Source: Dictyocoela muelleri
Lineage: Eukaryota > Microsporidia
Length of the DNA: 21,870 bases
Reading direction: 5' to 3'
Assembly: GCA_016256075.1 (NCBI GenBank)
Contig: SDVU01000086.1
Span: forward strand, 1 to 21,870
Under the pieces are notes generated by a model. The model was not told the origin of the DNA. It saw nothing but the letters and a program-made list of their open reading frames with translations, and ran no database searches. This document shows positions 1-9,304 of the stretch, piece by piece. Numbering within the stretch: the first letter of the stretch is position 1; every line of letters begins with the position of its first letter. The translations under genes were made by a program, and so were the position numbers.

Positions 1-127
1 GATAAATTTATAAATAAAAAAAATGTAAGCTATGACAGATCTTAATTTAGTAAAAATGCTGCTTTGCGTCATTTTTACTAAATTAAGATCTGTCAAAGCT
101 TACATTTTTTTTATTTATAAATTTATC
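1..127. repeat. Foldback element A (palindromic MITE-like)
   Basis: Two arms of about 58 bp (1-58 and 70-127) are inverted copies around an 11-bp loop, with almost no mismatches. The left arm starts at the first base of the window, so the true left boundary may lie outside. No coding potential and no target duplication can be judged. It resembles the other hairpin elements here in design, but its sequence is not obviously shared with them. Confidence 0.85.
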
Positions 128-610
128 TCGTAATTTCAAGCTTATTTCAATTAAGTATCACGTTCTCTCCTCTTCTGAATTGCGATTTCCTATTTTGGAC
201 AGGTGGTAGCTAACCCGTTGTAGAACCCAAATTTCTATATCACAAATCATTTTATTAAACCGTAATTTTCAAATTAGAATATACTGAATAAAAATTTTTA
301 TTTAATTTTTTTATAAAAAAGTAGACACCCATAGACACTGGACAACCACAGTCCCGAGCCATTAACTTCTCTGAAAAATTCGAAAAATCAATTGGATCGT
401 AAAAATCATTGAAATTAAATTTTTATGTAATGTAGATTAAAGGCGTTACACTATAAAACGAAACAGAAAACAGTCTAGTTTTATATTATAGTCATCAAAA
501 TAATATTCAAAGTAAATTATTGTTACTAAAATATAGAGCGATCGTAAATATCAGTTTTTTGTGAGGATTGTAAATATCGACCCCCTATTGTATATATTAA
601 AAGACTTGGC
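128..610. other. A+T-rich stretch, no gene seen
   Basis: No open frame or RNA structure is supported on either strand. The only recognisable item is an isolated transposon-end motif at 205-227, listed separately. Two near repeats of the form atYgtaaatatc occur around 540-580. The rest looks like decayed intergenic or transposon DNA. Confidence 0.5.
205..227. repeat. Solo copy of a foldback end motif
   Basis: This 23-bp block contains taacccgttgtagaacc, which matches the end motif of the foldbacks at 2,286 (13 consecutive bases, ggttctacaacgg, on the opposite strand), 11,761 and 17,830. No second arm is visible nearby, so it may be a leftover end of an otherwise lost element. Confidence 0.5.
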
Positions 611-704
611 CAAGCTTAATATATTTTAAAATATTAATAAAGTTCAAAGTTTAAAACTATATTTTTATTTAATTATTTCGTCTAAAAAAATCATATTAAG
701 CTTG
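611..704. repeat. Short element with 12-bp exact inverted ends
   Basis: The sequences caagcttaatat (611-622) and atattaagcttg (693-704) are exact reverse complements, enclosing 70 bp of A+T-rich DNA. This could be a tiny MITE or chance in a biased genome; no target duplication was found. Confidence 0.35.
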
Positions 705-1557
705 CTGTTTTTTTTACTTATAATTTTTTTTTATTTATTTTTCTTACTCATTATAAATATGAATAATTTTATCGGTTTTCTATTCTTTATACTTATTTTT
801 AAAATAATATCCGTGATACACTTCAAAGGCATTTGTTGTTAGAATATCGGGAAGTATACGCTCATCTGCCGAGTAAAAAATATTTTTTTTTCGTAATATT
901 TTATTATTTTACAGTTATCTATGGAAATGTTAAATATTTTTTAAAATCATATTTTTTAGATGATAACATGGCAATTTTGTTAAAATATTTATTCAAAAAT
1001 TCTCATAAATATTATATAAATCTTAAAAAATATTTTTTAGGGAATTTCTTTGATTTTAGCTAAATATTATTGTCATATGAGTTGAATTTTATTCGGAATT
1101 CATTATGAAAAATCCCTGTAATTATATTTATAAAAATTCTTTATGATTTTTTCGGAGTGTTTTCTATGATACCATTTACCATTTTATTTTTTTATGGTGC
1201 CATAGACCTGGAGTGAGGAACAAAAATATTCATAGAGATCATATTTAAAAAATTTTAACCAGTAGGTTTCGCAAAAATATAACTTGAACAATATTGAACA
1301 AGATTTTTTTCCTAAATATAAAAATTTTTAATTATTTAATACGGTAATTATAATGTTTTATAAATGATTTATACTTTATAATATTAAAATAAAAGAAAAG
1401 TCTCTCTTTTGTGTAGTGATGTGTGTTTCTACGCATATCGGTAAAAAAATAATGTATAAAAAATACATAAAAGGCAGGTTCATAAGTTTTTATTTAAAAA
1501 TATTTTTTTAAATATAAATTTATATAAAGAATGAATCGGTAACTCATATCAGATTTC
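705..1557. other. A+T-rich stretch, no gene seen
   Basis: An open frame of 76 codons at 833-1,063 is rich in F, Y, K, L and N, as expected of A+T-rich noncoding DNA, and I recognise no domain in it. A small hairpin with arms ctatgataccat and atggtgccatag lies near 1,163-1,205. Nothing else is supported. Confidence 0.45.
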
Positions 1558-1561
1558 GGAT

Positions 1562-2062
1562 CTTGCACATTATTTCCCCTAGGGGAAATAGTGTGCAAGT
1601 GAAAAAAAAGGATATCCCATGACTTTTGAAACTGAACTGATAATATTTTTAATAGCAGAAAAAAGAGATATTATATAGTATCATAAAAGATGTTATAAGT
1701 CCAAGATTATAATATGGCAAGATCAATGGAAAGGATACTTAAATCTTTTCAAAAAAGAATTTCAACATGTTACAGTCAACCACAAATATCACTTTGTTGA
1801 TCTGTCTACAGGTATACATACTCAAAGTATTGAATACTATTGGAATAAGCAAAAAGGGGGAATTAAAAAAAGAAAACGGGATTAAAAAAACAGCTTATTT
1901 ATTATTTAATTAAATGGATGACAAGAGAGAATTATATTAGAAATGATCGAGATATATTTTTAATGTTATTAAAAGTTAATATTTTTACTATATTTTTTAT
2001 TTTTTTAAAGAGAGCGAGGTTGGAATAATGTGCAATTGTATTTTTGGGATGAATAATGTGCA
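1562..2062 (+). mobile_element. Merlin transposon M1, internally deleted
   Basis: The left end carries the terminal motif tgcacattatttcccc followed at once by its inverted copy (1,564-1,597 as a pair). The right end carries aataatgtgca twice, at 2,024 and 2,052, exactly 28 bp apart and inverted relative to the left end. About 500 bp separates the ends, against about 1.08 kb for the full copies at 16,154 and 18,691, so roughly half is missing, mainly the N-terminal coding part. I could not define a convincing 8-bp target duplication. Confidence 0.75.
1721..2027 (+). pseudogene. Merlin (ISXO2-like) transposase, C-terminal relic
   Basis: Translation from 1,721 gives DQWKGYLNLF, then NHKYHFVDLSTGIHTQSIEY, the hallmark C-terminal block of ISXO2/Merlin DDE transposases (VNH...FVD..TG.HTQ.IE). 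The Glu of HTQSIE is the third catalytic acidic residue, and the Asp of DQWKGY lies where the second is expected. A frame change after the basic KKRKR run leads into a second frame with the usual trailing helix (YLIKWMTRENYIRN, DRDIFLMLL). The zinc ribbon and first Asp are absent, so this is a relic of an enzyme that cuts and pastes DNA between the element's inverted ends. Confidence 0.88.
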
Positions 2063-2285
2063 TTTTCTACGATTTATTATAGATATAACAAAATATTTTA
2101 TTTAATATCATCAAATGTTGATTATGATTTTTTTATAAAAATAAAGAAGCCGCATAGAATCTATATGAGGCCGCAGTTTCTTAACACTGTCTCAGAACAA
2201 TATAGAGGGCTGATTTCATATATAAGGCCTACTGAAAAAAAAAGCCACAGGTAAAACCTGGATATACTGGAAATACAAAATGTGT

Positions 2286-2423
2286 GGTTCTACAACGGTT
2301 TGTGCCACTCGAAAGAATTAAGGAGGGGTATTGAAAGTATATTAAAATAACCACGAAATTGTCTTATAAAATACTTTCAATACCTCCTCAATTCTTTTAA
2401 GTGGCAAAACCCGTTTTAGAACT
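2286..2423. repeat. Foldback element B
   Basis: The arms at 2,286-2,340 and about 2,371-2,423 are inverted copies with few mismatches around a loop of about 30 bp. The outer ends (ggttctacaacggtttgtgc and its partner) belong to the motif family shared with 205-227, 11,761 and 17,830, here in the opposite orientation relative to the element interior. No target duplication is evident. Confidence 0.85.
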
Positions 2424-2759
2424 AAGCATACTATAAAAGACAATAAATAACTTGAAAATTTAATGGGAAATTAGTAAAATAATAAATTTAGAAAACCCAT
2501 CATAGGTAAGACATTAAAAATCTCTATAACAACAAATAAAATAAAAACATCAAAATCAAATAGATGCACTCCATACCAACAAAAACACATTGATGAATAA
2601 AATAATTTGAGTTTGTTTAATTAGCAGACTAAAACAAATGTAACTATTTTGGATTTAAAAATATTGAAATCATTAAAGATTTGAATTTAAAAATAAAATA
2701 AAAATTATTAAAATGAAAAAAAAAAATATTAATTAAGAATTATTTTTAATATATCGATA

Positions 2760-3979
2760 AAAATTATTAAAAATTCTGAAGAAGTAATTCTGTATAAAAA
2801 ATTTGCTTAAAAACAATTCTTCAATCTTATTATAAATATTTGATCGTTTTAAACCACTTTCACACCCTATCTTATCTTTCAAATCCGACCAGAAAGCTTC
2901 GATATCATTATTATGGTCTCCGAATGGTTTACAAAGTCATCATTATGAATTAATATTTTATCCTCCAATAAAAGTTTTTCTGTTACTCTTGGGTATAAAG
3001 AATATCTATCTGTTATAAAATTTTTAAATGGTTCAACTAATGGTCTTAAAATTTATAATATTGAATCTACTTGTCTATTCGTTACCCTTTCAGTAAAAAT
3101 TAACTTTTATAATTTAATAAACACTCCTAAAATCCAAAAAGTACCGGGTGTTTCGTCATCAGTTGTATTGAGTTTCTAATTACCTCTTTTATTGATAAAA
3201 CTGTTTCACATGCTTAGTATTTCGTATTTGTGCCCCCAAAATAAGTGGCATTTTTTAAATATATATTTTATAAGCAAATCTTAAATTCTCTTAATTTTAT
3301 AGATCGTAATATTCGGCAAGTTGTACCGAATGTTTAATTGCTTAAGAATCTCATGGCATCAATAAATAAATTATATGAAAATATTTATGTAGTTGAGAAT
3401 TTTTCTGTTTTGGGGTAGCAGAAATCTTGAAGAATAAAAAAGATGAATATAAACATTTAAATATAAAATGTGTAATTTCTTAATGTGTATAACAAGAGAT
3501 ATTTATTTTTTTGAATGCACAAATTTTAATTATCAAATTAGGAAATTTCACTTACGTGGAAATTTCCTAATTTGATAATTAAAATTTGTGCATTCAAAAA
3601 AAATATCTCTTGTTGTACACATTAAGAAATTACACATTTTATATTTAAATGTTTATATTCATCTTTTCTATTCTTCAAGATTTCTGCTACCCCAAAACAG
3701 AAAAGTTAGGGAAGTTGTAAATTTGTTCGTAAATTTGCTTTTTATATTGACATTCTACTGTTTTGCATCAAAAATCCAAATTTTATTTGCATCTCTCGCG
3801 TGTATTTTTAACAATCTGATGTTGTTACATTTTATACACATTTTTTGAGATTGAACGATATTATTACCAATTATAAAATTTATGCACTCTTTTATTTCAT
3901 TAAAAATCCCATCAATTATTAAAATAATGGGGTATATAAATCTTTCTTTTTCCTTTGTTAGTTCTCCGAAGCAATGCAT
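2760..3979 (-). pseudogene. Merlin transposase of M2, broken
   Basis: Read on the minus strand, the N-terminal part (3,979 down to about 3,755) has a zinc-ribbon half, CIKC, after a helical lead-in. The foldback follows, then AMRFLSN and IRNSIQLMTKH. The central DDE domain has DDETPGTFWILG, RVTNRQVDSIL and FITDRYSLYPR; the Asp of ITDRY (codon 3,008-3,010) fits the second catalytic position. A frame change precedes HNNDIEAFWSDLKDK, whose Glu (2,898-2,900) fits the third. Stops and frame changes show that it is dead. The DDET-PGT segment resembles DDDTLGI of the copy at 12,228, suggesting a shared subfamily. Confidence 0.85.
3401..3704. repeat. Foldback element C, nearly perfect 304-bp palindrome
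   Basis: Arms of about 150 bp (3,401-3,552 and 3,557-3,704) differ by only two substitutions and one 3-bp indel around a loop of a few bases. The outer ends read ttttctgttttggggtagca. It lies inside the Merlin M2 transposase, so it is younger than that element. No clear target duplication was found; the flanking gttgagaa and gttaggga agree at only about five of eight positions. Open frames within it are products of the palindrome. Confidence 0.93.
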
Positions 3980-4199
3980 TTTTAGTCCATAAAACTTAAA
4001 GGGCTAAATAATTTATTAGAAAATAAATAATGAAAATCATAAAGCCATTTCTTGTTTTTCCATGCTTTATAAAAGAAAAAAATGACGGAACAGGAATATT
4101 AATAATCGACTACGGGGAACTCAACAGGATATATCTTAAAAACTAACATTTTCCAAAAATATTTGTTTAATTTTATGAAATTGCTAACTCAAAAATTTT

Positions 4200-4643
4200 C
4201 TCAAAATTTTCTGAAAAATTTTTTTACGTAAGGGTTTTTATCAGATCAAAATTTACAAAAATGTCCTATAAAAAGAGCGTGTTTTCTATAAATATAGAAA
4301 TTCAAGGTTAAAAGAGTTCTGTTTGCCTGTTAAATACACCAAAGTTCTATCATTTAATAATATCTGAAATACTATTTAACATACCAAATCTTTTTGAATT
4401 TATCGATGATATTATAATATGCACTGATGCTACTGATACTATCTATATATACTTAAAATATTATTTTAAAGAATAGTGTAATACAATGCTATACTCAACC
4501 TTGAAAAATTTGTATTTATGAAAGAAAAAATAATATATCTTGCTTTTAAATAACAAAAATAAAATAAAAACGGATATTTATATGATCGAAATTTAGTTCT
4601 TGCAAAAGCTTCAGACACCCTCCATCATTTGTAAATCTCAATT
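4200..4643 (+). mobile_element. Ty3/Gypsy LTR-element fossil, reverse transcriptase part
   Basis: A stretch around 4,280-4,500 translates to fragments typical of the palm of Ty3/Gypsy reverse transcriptase, including NTPKFYHLI and FEFIDDIIICTDA, the latter being the catalytic box in its FIDD form. No LTR was recognised at either side. The fragment is clearly broken, with several interruptions, and looks old. It abuts the foldback at 4,644. Confidence 0.75.
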
Positions 4644-4881
4644 GTTAAGAGCATAGACCGCGTCTATATTTCAGATAAGCTTAAAATCGCGATATAAACT
4701 AATATATAAATAATAAATAAAAATAGCAAGATATATAAATACTTACTAAATTTGGTGAGAACCACCAAATTTTGTAACTGTTTTCATATATCTTCAGATT
4801 TTTATTAATTATTTATATATTAGTTTATATAGCGATTTAAAGTTTATTTACAAAAAAAAGATTTGCGCTCTATGCTCTTAC
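4644..4881. repeat. Foldback element F, decayed arms
   Basis: Ends ttaagagcatag and ctatgctctta are inverted. The arms are about 110 bp long and meet at a centre aatttggtgagaaccaccaaatt. The outer third of the arms is more diverged than the middle, where atataaactaatatataaataa is kept on both sides with few changes. It interrupts or borders the Ty3 fragment; no target duplication was recognised. Confidence 0.8.
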
Positions 4882-5289
4882 CTATTGATATACACAAATC
4901 TGAAGGGTTGGTGTTCAGAAGAACCGTAAGAATTTAAATTCGTTACTAAATACTAAAAAAATATTTTTTTTCGAGTTTTAATCGTTATATAATGTAATTA
5001 TTACATTACATGTTCCCATCTCAGTATTGTTTACAGGATTTTAAGTTATGCGAATCCCGTCTTTCATAATCACTTTCTAAATTAATTCTCTTTGAAAATC
5101 TTCTGATTTTTTTTACTTTTTAAGGCCCTAAGTAGGTGAGCATATTCCCCAATTTTTGATTTTTAACAAGAATTGAGCATCTTATAGTGACCTGTTTTGG
5201 GGTGTGTCTTTCTGTATTGATATTTTTACTATTAAAATGACTGAGTTTGATTATTTCAGATGTGATCGCTTTAATTCTCAATGCATTTC
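4882..5289. other. A+T-rich stretch, no gene assigned
   Basis: There is a short palindrome aatgtaattattacatt near 4,995. On the minus strand the right part of this stretch lies downstream of the integrase fossil and could hold the rest of that element or its LTR, but I see no motif that proves it. Confidence 0.4.
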
Positions 5290-5830
5290 GTTGTTTATTC
5301 TATTTTAAATTTTAATCTTCACAGTATCTAAAGAAATTGTTCCTGATTTACGCTTTATATTTGTTATTATAAAAAATTCGTTCTGAAAATATATTTTCGG
5401 TAGGATCATAACTATATGTGAAAACTTGCTGTATGAATAGCGATTTGAATTGTTGTCTTGTCGAATTAGAGATATAAGATTTTCAATAATCTGATATAAA
5501 TGTTTTTAACAATCTGAAATTTTATTACCATTCAGATTTGTAGACTTTAAGGGGCTTTGAGACGTGGCTTTTAAAGTAAAATGGATTCGAAAATCTGATA
5601 CATCGATCGAAAAAGTTTATTTTCGAAAGATTTTTGTTGCTTAATTTGTGTATTAAATCACTTGCATACAAATAACCATATATATTACTACTTATATTCT
5701 CTAATGGTTTTGTGGTGCAGAGCGAGCCGATTGGATTTACATGAATAAAATTGTACTTATTATTTATTTGGCAGAAATCACATGTTTTTTATGATCATTT
5801 TAGCCAAACGTATATTTTATTAAAATAAAT
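5290..5830 (-). mobile_element. Ty3/Gypsy LTR-element fossil, integrase part
   Basis: The minus strand encodes TCDFCQINNKYNF, which fits the CxxC half of the integrase zinc-binding domain, then KPLENISSNIYGYL and FFDRCIRFSNPF, which match the start of the catalytic core (P.E.IS.DI.GP; D..TRF). Farther on, SYDPTENIFSER resembles the conserved block before the last catalytic Glu. The fragment is broken in a few places and looks old. It lies opposite in strand to the Ty3 fragments on both sides, so it derives from another copy or from a rearrangement. Confidence 0.72.
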
Positions 5831-6149
5831 ATTTTTAAAGAGTGAAAAAAAAGCAATTAAGCCGGAGTGTCTATTTATTATATGAAAATTTTTTTTTATG
5901 TGTCTTACGAATGTTGGTTCTCCTACTATCTTTGTATTGTTTCTTAAATTTTAATACATTTGGTTTTGAGTTGAGAATTCATTATATTCCTCGAGAAAAA
6001 ATGGACTGAATTATTTTCGCCGCTTATATGTTTATATTTGATGCTATTGTGAGGTATAAGAGATTCTCACAATAAAGATCAAATTTTATTCAAATTGATT
6101 TTTTGATTAAAATCTGACAGACAAATTTTGTTTCGATAAGAACAAAAGA
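5831..6149. other. A+T-rich stretch, possibly LTR-derived
   Basis: No coding domain was recognised. It lies between the minus-strand integrase fossil and the plus-strand gag fossil, so it may hold LTR remnants of either. A gtgag...ctcac inverted pair (about 6,051-6,070) is the only local structure seen. Confidence 0.35.
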
Positions 6150-7940
6150 ATGATCTGGAGGGAATTTATTGATTTTTTTTCTAATTTTAAAAGTATAAAA
6201 GGAACTGCATTTCAAGGATCATGAGTATGACGACGAAGTTTACAAATAAAGGAAAACCTCTTAATAAACCATTTAATTCAAAATCTCTATTTAGTTTCTA
6301 TCTTAAACACAATCGTGTTCCCCGAGGACACGACATTATGAGCTCATATACAAATCTCGAAGCCGCTATTAGCGAAGAATCAAAGAAACCTGAATGCCGA
6401 AATCACAAAGAGTAACTTCAAAAATATGCAACGTTTGAACATATATCACCAAGCACAGGATTGAAAATACAACAACAGATTGAAATATTAAAAGCCATAA
6501 ACAGGCAAATCATTTTAGGATGAACATTACAATTCAAAGAAATAGCTGATATGTGCAAATGTACAGAGGAAGGAAGATTGGAGGTTTTGTCACACATTGT
6601 TAGTCCAGATATTAGAAGAAAAATTATTTACACTGGAAGCACTGACATGATCTTCAAAACAATTTTAAAACTGAAATATAATCCCTCAATGGCACATCAT
6701 TATTACCAAAAACTAGAAAGTATTGTACAAAGTAACTTCTTTAAAATAAATACATATGCAAATGAAATTGTAGAAACGTGTAAAAAACTTTCATTATGTT
6801 GTGGATGGTCAGATGAATTGCTAAAGCAAAAGTCATAGGGAAGTTTTTTTATTAATCTAGAAAACCACGTGAAGATAGAAACGCAGAAGAGCAATAAATG
6901 CACCATGGAAGAAATTAGAGACACTATTGATAAAATAGAAAATATAATTATTTAAGAGTTAGTTTCGCAAGAAAAGACTAGGGAAACTAATATAAGTCTG
7001 AAAGTAAGCAATGAAGTACAAAAATTACATAATAAAAGATATTAAAAAGATAATAATAAAAAAAATTGCAAATACCACAATACCTCATCTCATTCAAATG
7101 AGAAATGCCTTCATCAGAAAAAATATAAAAATAAAAGCAAGAAAATGACAAGACAAAGAACTATACAATCTGTGAAACCATAAATAACCAAAAACAATCG
7201 AAATGGATATTGTCGTAAACGAAAATAAATTATAACCGATCATCGATACGGGCGCAACATATAACTTTATAGCAGAACATATCGCAGAAAAATTAAAATT
7301 GGAAACTGTAAGAATCAAATATAGTATCATATTTGAAACGGCCTCAAGAGAAGAAATTAATTGTGAAAAACGTACATATTTGAATTTTTCTTTAAACAAT
7401 GATAATAAGCGTCATTATAAGACAAGCTTTCTTGTATTAAACTCATCTAGCGACAATATAATTTTAGGAATGCAATTCTTAAAAGAAAAACGACGCAATA
7501 ATAAACCTTAAAGATAATTTTAGGAATGCAATTCTTGAAAGAAAACGACGCAATAATAATCTTTAATGATAATTTTATAAACCTCGATTCAAGATAATAC
7601 GAAATAGGTAATGAAAAAACGAACCTGGATGAATATGAACAAATGATAATGTACAAATCCTCAATTTTCACAGTTAATAAAGTGTAGAAAGGTTTTTTTG
7701 ATATAAAAAATAAAATAAAGGAAAGAAATCAAGAAATCTATAAATCCAAAATCTATAAATCAGTAATATTTGCCAATTTGAACACAAAATAGAGGTCGAA
7801 TGCAATTCTAAGCCTAAATTTAAAGAGTTTCCTGTACCATTGAAATTCAAGGCATAGATGTAAAACCATCTCAAAGAGTTAGAAAGGGCGAAAATTATCT
7901 GCGAAAGTGAAACTAATATTGTGTTGAAGGAGTTCATTTG
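6150..7940 (+). mobile_element. Ty3/Gypsy LTR-element fossil: gag, protease, start of RT
   Basis: The order is gag-like region (6,221 to about 6,960), protease (about 7,205-7,560), and the beginning of reverse transcriptase (about 7,785-7,937). The gag part reads as a capsid-like helical domain (HIVSPDIRRKIIYTG, MAHHYYQKLES). The protease carries the retropepsin active-site motif DTGATYNFIAEHIAEKL and ends with the family's NIILGMQFL. The RT start shows KEFPVPLKF and HLKELERAKIICES. The RT is cut by the SINE at 7,941. The copy carries many breaks and is old. No matching LTR pair was seen. Confidence 0.85.
6191..6199 (+). promoter_or_regulatory. TATA-like box upstream of the gag fossil
   Basis: The sequence gtataaaagg about 25-30 bp upstream of the first gag Met resembles an RNA polymerase II TATA box, as expected in an LTR or leader. 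Its value is weak because T/A-rich words are common here. Confidence 0.3.
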
Positions 7941-8400
7941 GGCCAGATAGCTCAGTGGTTAACACTCTTGAATGTAAAATTTAAGTATCGTGGTTCTAAT
8001 CCCGCTGACTTCACTCTTTGATAAATAATGAGGGAATGACATTAAGCGGTCAAAAACTATAGAAATATAGTATTAATATACAGTTGTTCCAGTGTTGTAT
8101 ATCTGATTAAGACTTGGTCTAATATGAAAATGAAGCAGACTCTCCTAGGTGTGGGAATGAGTGCGGCGACGCATCTCGGCAAAAAGTACTGATAAATAAA
8201 ATATCATGAAAAAGCCCCTAATTACCTGTCTCCTGCTGAGTCATTGATAAAACGAAAATCGTTTATACAGCTGTGCTTCTGGAAAGCTTAGGCAGTGACG
8301 TATTATTGGAACACCAGGAATCAAAGGTCATAAGACTATGGTTGGAGACAACTCTCCGGGTGGCAGCTATGAATGTTGTCAGCATGTAATATATATATAT
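7941..8400 (+). mobile_element. tRNA-derived SINE, full-length copy S1
   Basis: The head has the internal RNA polymerase III promoter: box A tagctcagtgg (7,948-7,958) and box B ggttctaatcc (7,992-8,002), at tRNA-like spacing. The D-stem does not pair well, so it is a tRNA-like head and not a tRNA gene. About 390 bp of tRNA-unrelated body follows (containing gcgacgcatctcggcaaaaa), ending in gttgtcagcatgtaat and a short (TA)n tail. Copies occur at 17,240, 9,137-9,304 (minus) and the right edge (minus). It is inserted in the Ty3 reverse transcriptase fossil. No clear target duplication was seen. Confidence 0.9.
7948..8002 (+). promoter_or_regulatory. RNA polymerase III A and B boxes of SINE S1
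   Basis: Box A is tagctcagtgg at 7,948-7,958. Box B is ggttctaatcc at 7,992-8,002, one base off the usual GGTTCRANTCC. In the minus-strand copy box B is the ideal tgttcgattcc (9,245-9,255) and box A is tagctcagcgg (9,288-9,298). Confidence 0.8.
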
Positions 8401-8670
8401 GAGGATGATAAAAGGAAAATCTTGAGAAAGTAATTTAAAAAATATTAAACAAAAGCACTATAATTTACACATAACAAGCTATGATGTACACATCACTAAA
8501 TGAGATAGGATTTATTAATTTTATATGTCTGCCATAAAACAAATTTTGTTGATCCAGGTACTGGCTGTCATACTCAAACTATTTAGAGTTTATGTAATCA
8601 TTAAAAAAAGAAATATCTTAACTATGGAATAGACAGGAATATATTAGAAGTATATTGCGTAATTTTTAAT
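8401..8670 (+). pseudogene. Merlin transposase relic M3, C-terminal part
   Basis: Just after the SINE tail, translation gives DKRKILRK and IIYT-QAMMYTSLNEIGF, matching the region around the second catalytic Asp, which here is replaced by a stop. Then YVCHKTNFVDPGTGCHTQTI is an almost textbook ISXO2 C-terminal block. A stop stands where the third catalytic Glu should be, and more stops follow. The N-terminal half is absent: the sequence before the SINE is Ty3 material. This is a truncated, long-dead copy of the cut-and-paste enzyme. Confidence 0.83.
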
Positions 8671-8869
8671 TTCTTTCTAAATGTAAAAAATATGGGGTTT
8701 GTATGATTTCATGAGACTTTTAAAATAAACGGCCTATAAAGTTATTATTTAATTATTAATCAATCATTTATTTCATAAAAAAATTTAAAAATTTATTCAT
8801 GGTTTTTGTTAAATTAAAAATAAAATTTTGTTTTTGTACAAAAATTAAAAATAAGAATATAATTAAATC

Positions 8870-9134
8870 TAAAAAAAATCTATGTGAAAGAACTTACTAA
8901 AAACTGAAAATTACAATCATGTAAGATATATTGTGACACTCTTGCAAATGTTTTTAAATCTTTTAATATTGTTTATACACTAACTTTTATAATTTTCGCA
9001 CAAAGCGAAAATGATAAAGGTTTGTGTATAAACAATATTAAAAGATTTTAGAAAAATTTTCGAGAGTGCCACAATATATCTTACATGATTGTAATTTTCA
9101 GTTTTTAGTAAGCTGTTTCACATAGATTTTTTAT
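8870..9134. repeat. Foldback element G
   Basis: Arms of about 110 bp (8,871-8,980 and 9,024-9,134) are inverted copies with a handful of differences. The loop also folds, through attttcgcacaaagcgaaaat. The outer ends read aaaaaatctatgtgaaa. It abuts the truncated end of the minus-strand SINE, so it may have inserted there or marked its truncation point. Confidence 0.9.
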
Positions 9135-9136
9135 GG

Positions 9137-9304
9137 TACTCCATAATAGAACAGTACCGAAAAAACTGTATATTATACTATAATTATATATTTATGACCG
9201 CTTAATGTCTACCCCTCATTATTTATTAAAGAGCGACGTTGGCGGGAATCGAACATCGATACTTAGATTTACATTCAAGAGTGTTAACCGCTGAGCTATC
9301 TGGC
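9137..9304 (-). mobile_element. tRNA-derived SINE, head only, copy S3
   Basis: On the minus strand it starts gccagatagctcagcggtta with ideal boxes A and B and continues through atgaggg and gacattaagcggtc, all matching the copy at 7,941. It matches only the first 170 bp or so. The 3' part is missing where foldback G begins. On the 5' side it meets a Merlin transposase relic on the same strand. Confidence 0.85.

Larger units (their letters stand above)
2626..3987 (-). mobile_element. Merlin transposon M2, split by a foldback
   Basis: The bounds are tentative: tagtcc near 3,983-3,988 and agactaaaa near 2,627 are weak inverted partners. Subtracting the 304-bp foldback at 3,401-3,704 leaves about 1.06 kb, very close to the 1,075-1,117 bp of the three Merlins with defined ends, which supports the guess. 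No target duplication was found at these bounds. Coding evidence on both sides of the foldback shows that it interrupts one transposase. Confidence 0.6.

Noticed and set aside
833-1063. Open frame of 76 codons as a gene
   Set aside because: Its composition is dominated by F, Y, K, L and N, there is no recognised domain, and such frames are expected by chance in this base composition.
2221-2300. Zinc-ribbon-like KMCGSTTVC upstream of foldback B as a Merlin N-terminus
   Set aside because: It overlaps the foldback end and no catalytic block follows in any frame.
3392-3713. Target duplication around foldback C (gttgagaa / gttaggga)
   Set aside because: Only about five of eight bases agree, which is too weak beside arms that are about 98% identical.
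3588-3848. Open frame of 86 codons as a gene
   Set aside because: It starts inside the arm of foldback C and runs antisense to the Merlin M2 transposase.
7094-7399. Minus-strand open frame of 101 codons with hydrophobic stretches
   Set aside because: It is antisense to the Ty3 protease region, which has a clear active-site motif on the plus strand; the hydrophobic runs come from A+T-rich complement.
7941-8012. A functional tRNA gene
   Set aside because: Boxes A and B are present, but the D-stem does not pair properly and the sequence continues into a repeated body of about 390 bp shared with other copies. It is a SINE head.
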